The notes under the pieces: generated by a model
Databases searched by the model: none
What the model saw: only the letters and a program-made list of their open reading frames with translations
Told to the model about the DNA's origin: nothing
Translations under genes and position numbers: made by a program
Part shown: positions 45,576-56,877 of the stretch, piece after piece
How positions within the stretch are numbered: position 1 is the stretch's first letter
Layout: each line of letters begins with the position of its first letter
From: Poa pratensis
Lineage: Eukaryota > Streptophyta > Magnoliopsida > Poales > Poaceae
NCBI GenBank assembly: GCA_947311845.1
Contig: CAMZMU010000041.1
Location: forward strand, 115,654,094 to 115,718,093
Length of the DNA: 64,000 nt
Direction of reading: 5' to 3'

Positions 45576-47021
45576 TGATGCATGTAAAATGCATACATGA
45601 ACTTTGCATTATATTACTTATATTTCAATCATATTTGCATCATATAAGGGTTATATCATTGTTTTATATTGATTTTGGGAATATTTCACAGTTTCCCTAT
45701 TTTTCTGGAATTAACCCTGCACTGGCAGAAAACCCTATTTTCTATATTTTGATGTTTCAGGGACCCAAACGACGTCCAAATGACCTAATATTTTGCGGGG
45801 ATCATTTTTTGGAAGGAACAAAGCGTAGGAGCGAAGGAAGCGAAAAAATGGAAACCCGAGGGCCAAAAGAGGTGGGCCCACACGGCCAGATTCCTTGGCC
45901 GCGTGGGACCCCCTATCCTGGGCCTCGAGCCTCCGATGCCGTCGATCTTCGTCCCCGTGCCTTCGTCTTGACCTAAAAACGACTATAAAAATAGTCCCCC
46001 GACGGCTTTCGGAAGGGAGCCCGCAGAAACACAAAACCACGAAACAGAAGACCTGGAGCTGCAGATTGGGGGGGAAAACTCCGGCGGGGCGCTGCCGGGG
46101 TGGTCTCCATCTTCTCCAACATCTCCACCATCATCACCATGATGAAGGGGGAGTAGTCCACCCCCTGGACTTTGGGTTTGTGGTGGTAACTTGATCTAAT
46201 CTCTCTATGTATGATCATTGTTGAAGTCCATATGATGTGCCTTGCATAAGTATGGATCTATCTATGTAATTCCTATGGTGGATATTGTGGTATGAGATGA
46301 TATTTGTTATGCATTTACCGTTGTGTTGGATCTTTTATGACTTGTCATACTTTGGAGATATTCTATGATGCATGTGATGGTTCGATTTATGCATAATGCC
46401 TTGTTTATCCATGTCATGAGGTGATTGACACCACCAAGTGTAGATAGATGAGAGAGATGTGGTCATGCACACGAAATATGAATCATTGCACTAGTGTTTA
46501 GAATATTGTCCATTATGAAGTATGATGTATGTAGGTACGGGATGGCCGATGTGACAACGGCATATGTATTGAGTGACACAATACAGCCCAACATCCTTTA
46601 TCTGGGGGTAAAAAGGAAGAAGTATGATGTGGGAGTGACAACAAACCACGCTAGCCTTACGAGGGTGACCTAGCATCACAAATGATTATTTTCTTTCAAC
46701 TATGTGTTTTAGGACATGTAGCCGTCATAGAAGTTTACCATTAAAGCATGACAATTGTGTGTACTTTTTATCTATAACATGATAATCACCTTAGATGGGA
46801 GAGAGGATTGAGACAATTTTACATTCTTGTTTTGTTACATTAAACTTCCATCCATTAAATCAACCATCTTGTTCTTTAAACTTTTTAGTGCATAATCAAC
46901 TAAAACTTGTGACACTTTAGTTGTAGCGAATAGATAACTTTTCCTTCTTGCTCATGCGGATCGATACCCTACTTCCACATTGAAAGGTGCTACAGTGATC
47001 CCCTGCTCTTGGGGGTTATCA
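45576..47021 (+). mobile_element. 3' LTR of element D (1446 bp)
   Basis: Starts TGATGCATG after the purine-rich TAAGCTTGGGGATGT and ends TTATCA. It lacks the MITE and 77 bp present in the 5' LTR. Confidence 0.9.
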
Positions 47022-47580
47022 ATTATTAGTCATAGATGCGGTTGGATAACGGTCTATGTATCTTGTCGTAATGCCCAATTAAATATCATGGTAGTCATCT
47101 TGTTATATGTATGCATTGTCATGCGCTCAATATTTTATCAATTGCCCAGCTGTAATTTGTTTACCCAACATTTCGTTTATCTTTATGGAGAGACACCACT
47201 AGTGAACTGTGGACCCCGGTTCATTCTTTTACACTGATAAAACCACCAACTGTAAACAATTGTTCTCTTTTACTTTCTGCAATTAAACATTATTTCCACA
47301 CCATACGTTTAATCCTTTGTTACAGCAAGCTGGGAAAATTGACAACCTTCCTGTTTTGTTGGGGCAAAGTAGTTTGATTATGTTGTGTGCAGGTTCCACG
47401 TCGGTCGCCGGATTCCCTGGTGTTGCGCCACGCCATATTCCGCCACCAACAACCTTCTGAAGTGTTTTTATTGCTACTGGTTCGATAACCTTGGTTTCAT
47501 ACTGAGGAAAAACTTGCTGCTGCACTGCTTCATACCTTCCTCTTGGGGTCTCCCAACGAATGTGTGATTTCACGTCATCA
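47022..47580 (+). mobile_element. 5' LTR of element C, second part
   Basis: Matches 53619-54172 of the 3' LTR and ends CACGTCATCA directly before the primer-site region. Confidence 0.9.
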
Positions 47581-47590
47581 AGCATAATTT

Positions 47591-47685
47591 TCTGGCGCCG
47601 TTGCCGGGGAGTGGAAGTACTTTGGTTCAGCAGTCTCCTAACTTCCCCTTCAACACGCCGTAATTTTCTGGCGCCGTTGCCGGGA
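47591..47685 (+). other. Duplicated primer-binding site of element C
   Basis: TCTGGCGCCGTTGCCGGGGA occurs at 47591, and TTCTGGCGCCGTTGCCGGGA at about 47665, each preceded by TAATT. The first is at the normal distance from the LTR, so it is the likely functional site; the second is an extra copy 74 bp on. Confidence 0.8.
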
Positions 47686-47856
47686 AGTTAGCAGGCTTCT
47701 GCAAGGGGAGTCTCACGCTTCCAATCTCTTTACTTTGTTTTTGTCTTGCTTAGTTTACTTTTATTTTATCTTGTTTGCTTTTACTTATCAAAAACACACA
47801 AAAAAATTAGTTACTTGCATCTAATTTATTTTCAGTTTAGTTTTTGTTATTTCATC

Positions 47857-48501
47857 ATGCTTCTCCCTAAGTTTACTTTAAAAGATATATCGGTGGGTAG
47901 TGGGTCTATCATTGGAAGAGATAACATTGAAGAATTCTTTAGTCATGTCAGTAGACTTAAAGATTTTGAAGATAGATCCTTGGTAGAACTTGCACCGAAT
48001 TATGAAATTGCTGCTGCCTTTTTAGTTCACATGTTGGAAGCTAGGTTTGTTAATCTTAATCCTATAATGCAGCAAATGTTTCTTAAACTTCATGATATGG
48101 AAGATGGTGAGAAGAAAGATTTTGTTTTAGAAACCCTTCTTAAAGAATTTGGTGATGTTGCTGGTGAGGCTAGAAAAGTTTTTATTCGTTATAAGATGCT
48201 TGGCTATTTTATTGATATTGCTAATACACTTGAGAAGCTTGAAAAAGATAGACTTAAGTACATTAATGAAGCCAACTACGAGGAGGAGGTTAAAATACCA
48301 ATACCTTTTAAGCTTGTAGGAATGCATGAGGCACTAGAAAAGAATTTTGATTGGATTGTTCCTGAAAACCTATTTGATGAGAATAGTGTGCCTAAAAGTA
48401 TTGAGAGGGGAACTTCTGAAACCTATATAGATAAGATACGATGCATTGTTGAGAAAACTTCTAACCCTAATGTTGATGCTTCTACACTTGGTAATACTTG
48501 A
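47857..48501 (+). CDS. ORF of non-autonomous element C, unknown function (214 codons)
   Basis: ATG 47857 opens a frame beginning MLLPKFTLKDISVGSGS and ending VDASTLGNT at TGA 48499. Open frame extends upstream without an ATG, but the upstream part is the T-rich leader, so 47857 is the likely start. The protein is mostly predicted helix, with mixed charge (for example KLEKDRLKYINEANYEEEV) and no zinc knuckle, protease or RT motif. It shows no obvious relation to the ORF of element D despite the shared leader and downstream sequence. I do not recognise the family. It is intact, which is unusual in this window. Confidence 0.6.
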   Translation: MLLPKFTLKDISVGSGSIIGRDNIEEFFSHVSRLKDFEDRSLVELAPNYEIAAAFLVHMLEARFVNLNPIMQQMFLKLHDMEDGEKKDFVLETLLKEFGDVAGEARKVFIRYKMLGYFIDIANTLEKLEKDRLKYINEANYEEEVKIPIPFKLVGMHEALEKNFDWIVPENLFDENSVPKSIERGTSETYIDKIRCIVEKTSNPNVDASTLGNT

Positions 48502-51066
48502 TGCATGCTTTGTGCCTAGCTAAAAGGCGTTAAAGAAAAGCGCTTATGGGAGGCAACCCATTATTTTATTTCTGCAATTTTTCTTTTATTGAGTCAAGGA
48601 GGTTGTTTTCTTCTGTAGAAACTCCTTTGTATCTTTACTTTTTTGCATTGTTGTGCCAAGAGTAGTCTCTAATGATAAGATGATGCTAGATTTTGATTGC
48701 TGCGCAGGAACAGATTTCTTCTGTTCACCGTATTAATTATCTAAAATCAACATAATGTGATTTAAATCTGCCAATTTTTGTGCGTAATCCTAATGTATGT
48801 ACGCATCTTTCATTAGTTCAAAGTTTTGCAATCTAAGCATTGTAAGTGCCTCAAAAAAATTCGTCTTTGCGGACTGTTCTGTTTTAGACAGATTATGTCT
48901 TTTATTTTGCATTCTCTCTTTTACTAGTGTTGGGTGGAATTCTTTTTTGGGTGGAAGAGCTTCACATAACATCAGTGGCAGTAGCTAATGTTTAAAGTAA
49001 CGTTCATATTGCGTCTTTACAGAACATGTGAGTTTTTGATTGTGCACTAACCCTCTAATGAGATTTACTTTGAGTTTGGTGTGGCGGAAGTTTTCAAGGG
49101 TCAAGAGGGAAAAGTGATATAATAGGATGGAGAAGAGTGAAGAGGCAAGCTTGGGGAGGCTCCCATGGATCTCCCCATCATATTTCAAGAAGACTCAAGC
49201 GTCTAAGCTTGGGGATGCCCAAGGCATCCCCTTCTTCATCGTCAAAATTATCAGGTCATCTCTAGTGAAACTATATTTTAATTCTTTCACATCATATGTG
49301 CTATTTTTGGAGCGTCTGTGTGCTTTTATTTTCAGTATGTTATTTTTATTTTGTGATCAACTTGATTGGATCCTAGCATTCTTGATTGGGAGAGAGACAC
49401 GCTCCGCTTTTTCATGAGAATACTCCTATTTTTCACTTATATTTGTTGAGTATTCATATCCAGCGTTGTCCAAGCTTTTAGCTCTTGTTTTCATTTATCT
49501 CCTGTCAGAGCTATTAGTTCTTTTAAAGAAAGTACTCTCTTACTTCACTTATACTTGTTTAGAGAGTTATTGAAATAAGTTGATTGGTGTTTGGTTGGAA
49601 CAGAAAATGTTGCATGTGGTAAATGGTATAATGGAAAAGACTTGCATACTCTTGTAGATCACTAATATGGATAATTTGATACTTGTCAATTGTTTTGAGT
49701 TAACAAGTAGGCCATGATTAAATTTTTGCATCATATAAGTTAAGCCCATTAGTGAAGAACTACCGTAAAGCTTGTTGAAATTTGGTTTGCATGGGTGGTA
49801 TCTCTAAGGTTCACATATTTTCTAATAAAAGGGTTTGGTTAACAAGGAAGACGGTATGAAGTCTTATAATGCTTGCAATATGTTGGTCATATAAAATTTG
49901 GTGTACCGGTTGATATTCTTATTTGGTTACATAACCTTGCTAGCCTAAACTCTGTACTGAGAGGGAATGCTTCTCGTGCATCCAAATCCTTGAGCCAAAA
50001 TCCATGCCATTTGTGTCCACCATAACTACCTATATGTGGTATTTCCTTGCCACTCCAAGTAATTTTTCATGTGCTACCTTTAAACTATTCAAAATTGTTA
50101 CTACTCCTTTTTGTGTCAATGTTTACCAAGCTCATGAGGACGTGGTGGATGTCTTTATGGCACTTGTCAAACAGACTTTACCATCAGACTAGCGGCATAT
50201 ACATCCGCTTATCTATTAATTTTGCCAAAAGAGCTGGCAACGGGGTGCCCAGTCCCAATTAATTACAACTTTAACTGCTTAATTCTCTTCACATTTTTGC
50301 CCTGATTTATCAGTCAAGCAATAATACCAGTAAAATATCTGCATGTGTAAACAAAAGAGAAAATAGGGATGATCTCTTGCTGGTAGAAATAACGTCCTTC
50401 ATGGGAGCTGCTCTTAAAAGTCTGTTTGGCCGGGGTCATATTGTACTTTCCACTACTGATTCGTTGACCAATTAACACACACCTCCCAAAACTTAATTTT
50501 TACTCTCTATATGATTTCAAAAACCTAAAAAGCTCTAGCACATGATTTAATCCTTGCTTCCCTCTGCGAAGGGCCTTTCTTTTACTTTTATGTTGAGTCA
50601 GTTTTCCTACTTCTTTCTATCTTCCACAAGCAAACACTAGTGTCAACTTTGGTACAACATTTGTTATATGCTACATATTGGACTTATTATATTGCTTTGT
50701 GTTGACAATATCCATGAGATAAATATGTTGAAAGTAGAAGCAAACGCTGAAACTTTAATCTTACTTTGTGTTGGTTAAATACCTTTTACTAGAAACTATT
50801 GCTTAATGAGTTAACATTTATGTAAACCTGTGGATGCATTGTCTCCAAAGTACTATTCATGAAAAGTTTAGCTTGTATGATTCAGTGTTTACTCATTATC
50901 TATTTGGTAGCAAATTATAGACCATTGACTTGGATCACTTCATTCACTTACATGTGCCTTACAATACTATTTGATCAAGATTATGATGGTAGCATGTCAC
51001 TTCAAAAATTATTTTGTTTTATCGTTTACCTACTCGAGGACGAGTAGGAACTAAGCTTTGGGATGC
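48502..51066 (+). mobile_element. Non-coding interior of element C
   Basis: It contains GCGCTTATGGGAGGCAACCC at about 48539 and the purine motifs at 49147 and 49206, the latter followed by CCCAAGGCATCCCC to make a small hairpin. ACTCGAGGACGAGTA lies at about 51029 just before the 3' LTR, as in element D at about 45541. No gene is seen. Confidence 0.7.
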
Positions 51067-54000
51067 TGATACGTCTCAAACATATCTATAATTTTTTATG
51101 TTCCATGATTGATATTATACCAATTGTTACATGTTTTGCATCCACTTCATATCATTTTTATACATTTTTTGGGACTAACCTATTAACAACATGCCACAGT
51201 GCCAGTTCCTGTTTTCTGCTATTTTTGTATTCTAGAAAAGCTGTTCTGGAAATATTCTCGGAATTGGACGAAAATCAACAGAGGTCCCTATTTCACCGGC
51301 ATGTTGATGACCCACAAGTATAGGGGATTGCAACAGTCTTCGAGGGAAGTAAAACCCAAATTTATTGATTCGACACAAGGGGAGACAAAGAATACTTATA
51401 AGCCTTAACATCGGAGTTATCAATTCAGCTACACCTGGAAAAGCACTAGTAACAGGGTGATGTGAAAGCAGCAGTAATATGAGAGCAATAGTAACAGTAA
51501 CACAGAAGCAATGGTACCAGAAAATAGTTGCATGCGTGGAGTTGACGGTAAAGCAATGATGATTACAGATGGACCGGGGTTCCCAGCAATCTACACTAGT
51601 GGTGACTCTCCAATAACAGGTGTTGGGTGAACAAAAATTACAGTTGGGCAATTGACAGAATTATTATATCATTAGGACAGAACATCCAGTCTATTAATCA
51701 TACGTAGACATATTTTCCATATATAGTCATACGTGCTCGCAATGAGAAACTTGCATAACATCTTTTGTCCTACCAGCCCGTTTGCAGCGGGGTCTCAAGG
51801 GAAACTACTGGTAATTAAGGTACTCCTTTTAATAGAGCACCGGAGCAAAGCATTAGCACTTAGTGAAAACATGTGATCCTCATGTCAAAACCATCCCCTC
51901 CAGTTATCCCAGTTGCTGTCACTCCGGGGCCTCGGGTTCCGGACAAGGACATGTGCAAACAACTTGTAGATACAATCTAAGCAATAATTATAGAGATTAA
52001 ATCTAAGATCATGCCACTCGTGCACTAGTGACAAGCATTAAACACAACAAGATTGCAGCAACAATAACTTCACAAACTTTAATAGATAGACTGATCATAA
52101 TGTAACAATTCATCGGATCCGAACAAACATAACACCGATTACATCAGATGGATCTCAATCATGTAAGGCAGCTCATGAGATCATTCTATTGAAGTACATG
52201 GGAGAGAGAGTACCAACTAGCTACAGCTAGAACCCGTAGTTCATGGGGGAACTACTCACAAACCATCATGGAGTCGAAGTGGAGGCGGCGTGGTCGATGG
52301 AGATGGCTCCGGGGTCAATCCCCGTCCGGCAGGGTGCCGGAACAGGAACTTCTGACCCCCGAAACTTGGTTTTTGGTGGCGGCGGAGCTACGGAACTCTT
52401 CTAGAGAAATCGTCGATTCTTTTAGGGTTTTTGCATCGGGAGGAATAAATAGGCGAAGGGCGGCGGCTAGAGCGACCCGAGGGCCCCACACCCCACCACG
52501 GTGCGGTTGGAGGGAGGCCGCGCCAGCCTAGGGTGTGGCGCCCTCCTCGGTCGCCTCCGTCTCTCCTTCGGACTTCGTGTACGTGTTGGAAAAATAGGAG
52601 GTCCTGTCCAGGTTTCGTCCAATTCCGAGAATATTTCCAGAACAGCTTTTCTGAAATACAAAAACAGCAGAAAACAGGAACTAGCACTGTGGCATCTTGT
52701 TAATAGGTTAGTCCCAGAAAATGCGTAAAAATGCTATGAAGTGTATGTAAAACATGTAACAATTGGTATAATATCAACATGGAACATCAGAAATTATAGA
52801 TACGTTTGAGACGTATCACACGTACACAGAGTCCAAAGGGGAGACGGAGGAGCGCCAGGAGGCGGCCACACAAGGGCTCGGCGCGGCCCCACCTCCTGCC
52901 GCGCCGAGGTGCGTGTAGTGCCCTCAGCCGCCGCCCTTTCGCCTATTTATTCCCCCCGACGCGAAAACCCTAAATACTCGAGTCATATTCCACGAAAAGT
53001 TCCAGAGCCGCCGCCGTCGTCAACCCTAGCTCGGGAAGGTTCTAAAGCTCTTCCCGGCACCCTGCCGGAGAGGGGAATCATCACCGGAGGGCTCTACATT
53101 GCCATGCCTGCCTCCGGAGTGATGCGTGTGTAGTTCATCCTTGGACTACGGGTCCATAGCAGTAGCTAGATGGTTGTCTCTCCACTTTATGCTATCATGT
53201 TTAGATCTTGTGAGCTGCCTACCATGATCAAGATCATCTTATTGTAATGCTACATGTTGTGTTTGCTGGGATCCGATGAATATTGAATACTATGATCAAG
53301 TTGATTATTAATCTATGTTACATGTTATTTATGATCTTGCATGCTTTCCGTTACTAGTAGATGCTTTGGCCAAGTAGATGTTTGTAACTCCAAGAGTGAG
53401 TATTTATGCTAGATAGTGGGTTCAGTCTCCAGTAATCTGGGCGAGTGACAACAACGTCTAAGGTTGTGGATGTGCTGTTGCCACTAGGGATAACCTAACA
53501 ATGCTATGTCCACAGTCATATGTACTTGTTTACATTACGCACATTACTTAATGCGATTATTCGTAGCTTGCAACTTAATACCAACGGGGAACACGGATGT
53601 CAACCTAAAGGTGGATTATTAGTCATAGATGTGGTTGGATAACGGTCTATGTATCTTGTCGTAATGCCCAATTAAATATCATGGTAGTCATCTTGTCATA
53701 TATATGCATTGTCATGCGCTCAAAATTTTATCAATTGCCCAGCTGTAATTTGTTTACCCAACATGTCGTTTATCTTTATGGAGAGACACCACTAGTGAAC
53801 TGTGGACCCCGGTCCATTCTTTTACACTGATAAAACCACCAACTGCAAATAATTGTTCTCTTTTACTTTCTGCAATTAAACATTATTTCCACACCATATG
53901 TTTAATCCTTTGTTACAGCAAGCCGGGAAGATTGACAACCTTCCTGTTTCGTTGGGGCAAAGTAGTTTGATTGTGTTGTGTGCAGGTTCCACGTCGGTCG

Positions 54001-54172
54001 CCAGATTCCCTGGTGTTGCGCCGTGCCATATTCCGCCACCAACAACCTTCTGAAGTGTTTTTACTCCTACTGGTTCGATAACCTTGGTTTCATACTGAGG
54101 GAAACTTGCTGCTGCACTGCTTCATACCTTCCTCTTGGGGTCTCCCAACGAATGTGTGATTTCACGTCATCA
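51067..54172 (+). mobile_element. 3' LTR of element C, interrupted by a solo LTR
   Basis: Its parts are 51067-51304 and 52824-54172, together about 1587 bp, equal in size to the 5' LTR. The end CACGTCATCA is followed by the duplicated GCCAT and the remainder of the element B LTR. Confidence 0.9.
51305..52818 (-). mobile_element. Solo LTR, inverted, in the 3' LTR of element C (1514 bp)
   Basis: On the minus strand it starts TGATACGTCTCAAACG at 52818 and ends GGGTCATCA at 51305. The flanks are CATGT (51300-51304) and CACGT (52819-52823), a 5 bp duplication with one later change. The 5' LTR of element C has the empty site CCGACACGTACACGG. No interior or second LTR is present, so it is the product of LTR-LTR recombination. 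Its first 230 bp are closely related to the LTR of element C and form an inverted repeat with 51067-51299. Confidence 0.85.
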
Positions 54173-54190
54173 GCCATACCGATCCTTTCA
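54173..54190 (+). mobile_element. End of the 5' LTR of element B
   Basis: After the duplicated GCCAT, the last 13 bp ACCGATCCTTTCA complete the LTR begun at 37911. Confidence 0.85.
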
Positions 54191-54192
54191 AT

Positions 54193-54205
54193 TGGTATCG
54201 GAGCC
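54193..54205 (+). other. Primer-binding site of element B
   Basis: TGGTATCGGAGCC, one change from the initiator-Met site TGGTATCAGAGCC seen in element A. Confidence 0.8.
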
Positions 54206-54242
54206 TCGGCTCTTTATTCGGGCTTAACCGCCTAAGAGAAGT

Positions 54243-56709
54243 ATGACCATCGATGAGTTTGGAGTTGAGATTCCTGAGATCCCCTCCGAGTCCACTTCGG
54301 TTTCCATGGAGGACTTCAATACCTTGAAGTCCTCTATGGAAACTAAAATGGACAAGTTGCAAGAAATGATCTTGAAACTCATGGAAGCTAAGGATATCTC
54401 ACCTCCACCCATCCTTCTTCCTTCGGGCCTCCTAAGAAACCCAAGGAGGAAGAGGTTGATGGGAAGAAGAAGGGGGTTGACCAAGATAAAATTGACACCC
54501 CAACTAAACAACCTAATGGTTCGGGAGTATATGGTGTCGTTCCTTTCCCATACTCTCCCGACCTACCTATCCCTCATCCTCCTATTCACCTAAGGGGAAA
54601 CCCACCTAAGCTAAATGCATCTTTGTTTACTAAATGGCAATCTTCTATGAGATCTTATGTGAACAGTGCATCTATCGAGCTTTGGAGGATCATTGAGCAA
54701 GGATATCAAGCCGTGGATGAATCCAACAAGACAAGAGAGAGGTGTTGATTGTCAACTAAATGCCACCTCTCTTGATTTGATCCGAGATGCCGTGGAGATG
54801 ATGATATGTCTCACATCGAGCATTGCACCACCGCCAAAGAAGCTTGGACGTGCCTCATTGAGGTGTTCGTTGGAAATGAAAGCATGAAGAGAAACCGGTT
54901 TGAGGAAATGAGCAACAAGGCCGAAGGGTTCTTCATGGAAGATGGAGAAGACCATGAGCAAATGTATCGAAGACTCAAGTCCCTTGCCAATGCCTATAAA
55001 GCTCTTGGTGGACCCATGTGAATGATGATTGGATCAAGAGGAAGTATGTGAATGCTCTCTTGCCCTTTGAACCGGCCGACTTGAAGAGTCTCCAAGGAAG
55101 GCACAACTATCCACAATTGACCTCCAATGAAGTCATGCAAGAGATGCAATCTTCAAAGTCCAAGCCAAAATTGCACAAGACTCTCGTGCCCGCTATTGGA
55201 ATGCAACAAGGAGCTTCACTTGCTTTGAAGGCCAAGGTGGTTGAACACAATGAAGATCAAGATTGTGAAGATGTGTCCTCCATGGACCCCGAAGAACTCA
55301 AGATTGCTCATAGGGACTATGTGGCTCTTGCGGCAAGGACCTTTTGGAAGAACCCATCCAAAGCTAAAGCTCAAGTGGAGCAAAAGTTCAAATCTAGTGG
55401 TTCAAGGAGGGCAACCCAAAGATGAAGACTTGCTTCAATTGCCAAGATAGATATCACTATGTTGCCGATTGTCCCTATGAGAACCGTGAAGAACATGGAG
55501 GAAGGCTTGTTCTCAAGAATGCCTCAAAGTCCCCTAGCAAGAAACCTTTCTTCAAGAAGAACCTTCCCAACAAGAAGCCTCCTTCAAGAATGGTATTGGT
55601 GACAAGAGAGGAGTACATGTCCGGGGGTGAGAGCGATGAAGAGAAACCACAAGTGAAGTTGCCGCTATTGCTATTACTTCATCAACATCACCTTCTCTCT
55701 TTGAATCCCCCAATGAGAACATCCCCATCCAATCCGCCAAGTGTCTCATGGCCAAGGCCACCGAGGTATCATCTCCTTCCCCTCCAAGACTATAAATGAA
55801 ATGGATGATCTTATGAGTCTTAGAGTAAAGGAAGAAAATGTTGCTTTGGATCGTTTCATGACTAACTTGCAAGGTGAAGCCAAGAAACGCTTTGAAGCTC
55901 TTATGAGCGATTATGGGCGGATTCAAGAGGAGCTTGATGAGAAGGAGAACTTGAAAGAGAGTATGCTAATGATATTGCCGCTCTCACCGTGGCTCTTGAG
56001 GAAGAGCATGAGCTTCGTGTTTCTCTTGAAGAGAAACTTGAAAATCTTGATGAGTCACAAAATGCAATCTTTTCTCAAATCATTAAAGAACGTGACCATG
56101 CAATTGCAAAATATAAGCTTTAAAGAAAGAAAAGGTTGAATTTGGTGTTGGTCATGATAGACTAACCGAGGAGCTAGAGAAGTCACCAAGGCTCACAAGG
56201 CCTTGGAGAGTGAACACTCTATTCTCACCAAGTCTTTTGAACAACTTCAAATTCAATCATCTAAAACTAATGTTCCTAGTTCCTCTACTTCTTTTGTGAT
56301 CATGCAAATGTCATTGAGGAAAATGCTAGGTTGAAGGTGAACTTGCCAAGGCCTCTATTCCCAAAGCAAGCCTCTTGATGATCTTTTGCAAATGCAAAAG
56401 CCACACATTGGGAAAGAGGGTCTTGGTTATGTTGCCAAGAAGAAGAAGAAGAAAAAGGCCAAGCCCGCACAAGCAAAGAAGACTACCATTGCGAGTGGTG
56501 ATGCCACAAGGGGCAACACTCCTCGTAGTGACTTTGCGGGACATGCTAACCCCAACTATATTCTTTATGTTGATTATTATGGGGATGTTTGTGCTAAATA
56601 TGTTGGTCCTTATGATGGTTTCATTGCTTACTCTATTTGGGTTCCTAAGACCCTTGTTGCTAACAAAAGAGGACCCATTGCAAGATGGGTACCTAAAACC
56701 AAGCAATGA
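54243..56709 (+). pseudogene. Gag region of element B, several frameshifts
   Basis: ATG 54243 starts an acidic N terminus (MTIDEFGVEIPEIPSES) with a short coiled-coil. A frame change near 54420 moves the lysine- and proline-rich part into another frame. The UBN2-type capsid region is readable at about 54806-55425 (AKEAWTCLIEVFVGNESM, then YRRLKSLANAYKALGG), with a frame break at about 55017. A CCHC knuckle, CFNCQDRYHYVADC, lies at 55431-55472. Downstream (55740-56400) is a charged coiled-coil region in broken frames, then 56386-56709 with a lysine run and RGPIARWVPKTK. This long gag with a C-terminal extension fits the Sirevirus lineage. The product would package element RNA in cytoplasmic particles if intact. 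Confidence 0.8.
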
Positions 56710-56719
56710 TTTCTTGTAG

Positions 56720-56877
56720 GACTATGCTTCCGGTGGGTCGAAATGGGTGATTGATAGTGGATGCACAAGTCATATGACCGGAAGCAAGGAGCTTATGACG
56801 GAGATGAGACCAAATGATAATCATGCAACCGTCACTATGGAGACAAGTCTAAAGCTAAGGTATCGGGCCTCGGCAAG
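56720..56877 (+). pseudogene. Copia protease fragment of element B
   Basis: The motif SKWVIDSGCTSHMTG is read at about 56738-56782. The catalytic Asp is in DSG at 56753, typical of copia aspartic proteases that cut the polyprotein. The frame fails near 56840 where a small deletion follows MET, so the enzyme would be incomplete. Confidence 0.75.

Larger units (their letters stand above)
40153..47021 (+). mobile_element. Non-autonomous gypsy-type element D, inserted in the 5' LTR of element C
   Basis: It runs from TGATGCATGTAAAATGC to GGGGTTATCA and is flanked by ATTAT on both sides (40148-40152 and 47022-47026). The 5' LTR is 40153-41756, the 3' LTR 45576-47021 and the interior 3819 bp. The LTRs differ by a Stowaway insertion and a 77 bp deletion plus small changes. 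It encodes one acidic ORF and no pol genes. Its interior after the ORF is homologous to that of element C, so both are mobilised by related autonomous partners. Confidence 0.9.
39112..54172 (+). mobile_element. Non-autonomous gypsy-type element C, inserted in the 5' LTR of element B
   Basis: It runs from TGATACGTGTC to GTCATCA and is flanked by GCCAT on both sides (39107-39111 and 54173-54177). Its own sequence is about 1.59 kb of LTR at each end plus an interior of 3486 bp (47581-51066). Both LTRs are interrupted by younger insertions: element D in the 5' LTR and a solo LTR in the 3' LTR. The primer site is of the Triticeae gypsy type. There is one ORF but no protease, RT, RNase H or integrase, so it needs proteins from another element. 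The LTR text resembles the gypsy families common in wheat and barley, but I do not assign one. Confidence 0.9.

Noticed and set aside
45735..46218. Frames in the LTRs of element D (also 40053-40634)
   Set aside because: They overlap LTR promoter text and are present on both strands without any domain.
52268..52728. Genes in the GC-rich part of the solo LTR
   Set aside because: It is the GC-rich leader of an inverted gypsy LTR; frames on both strands come from base composition.
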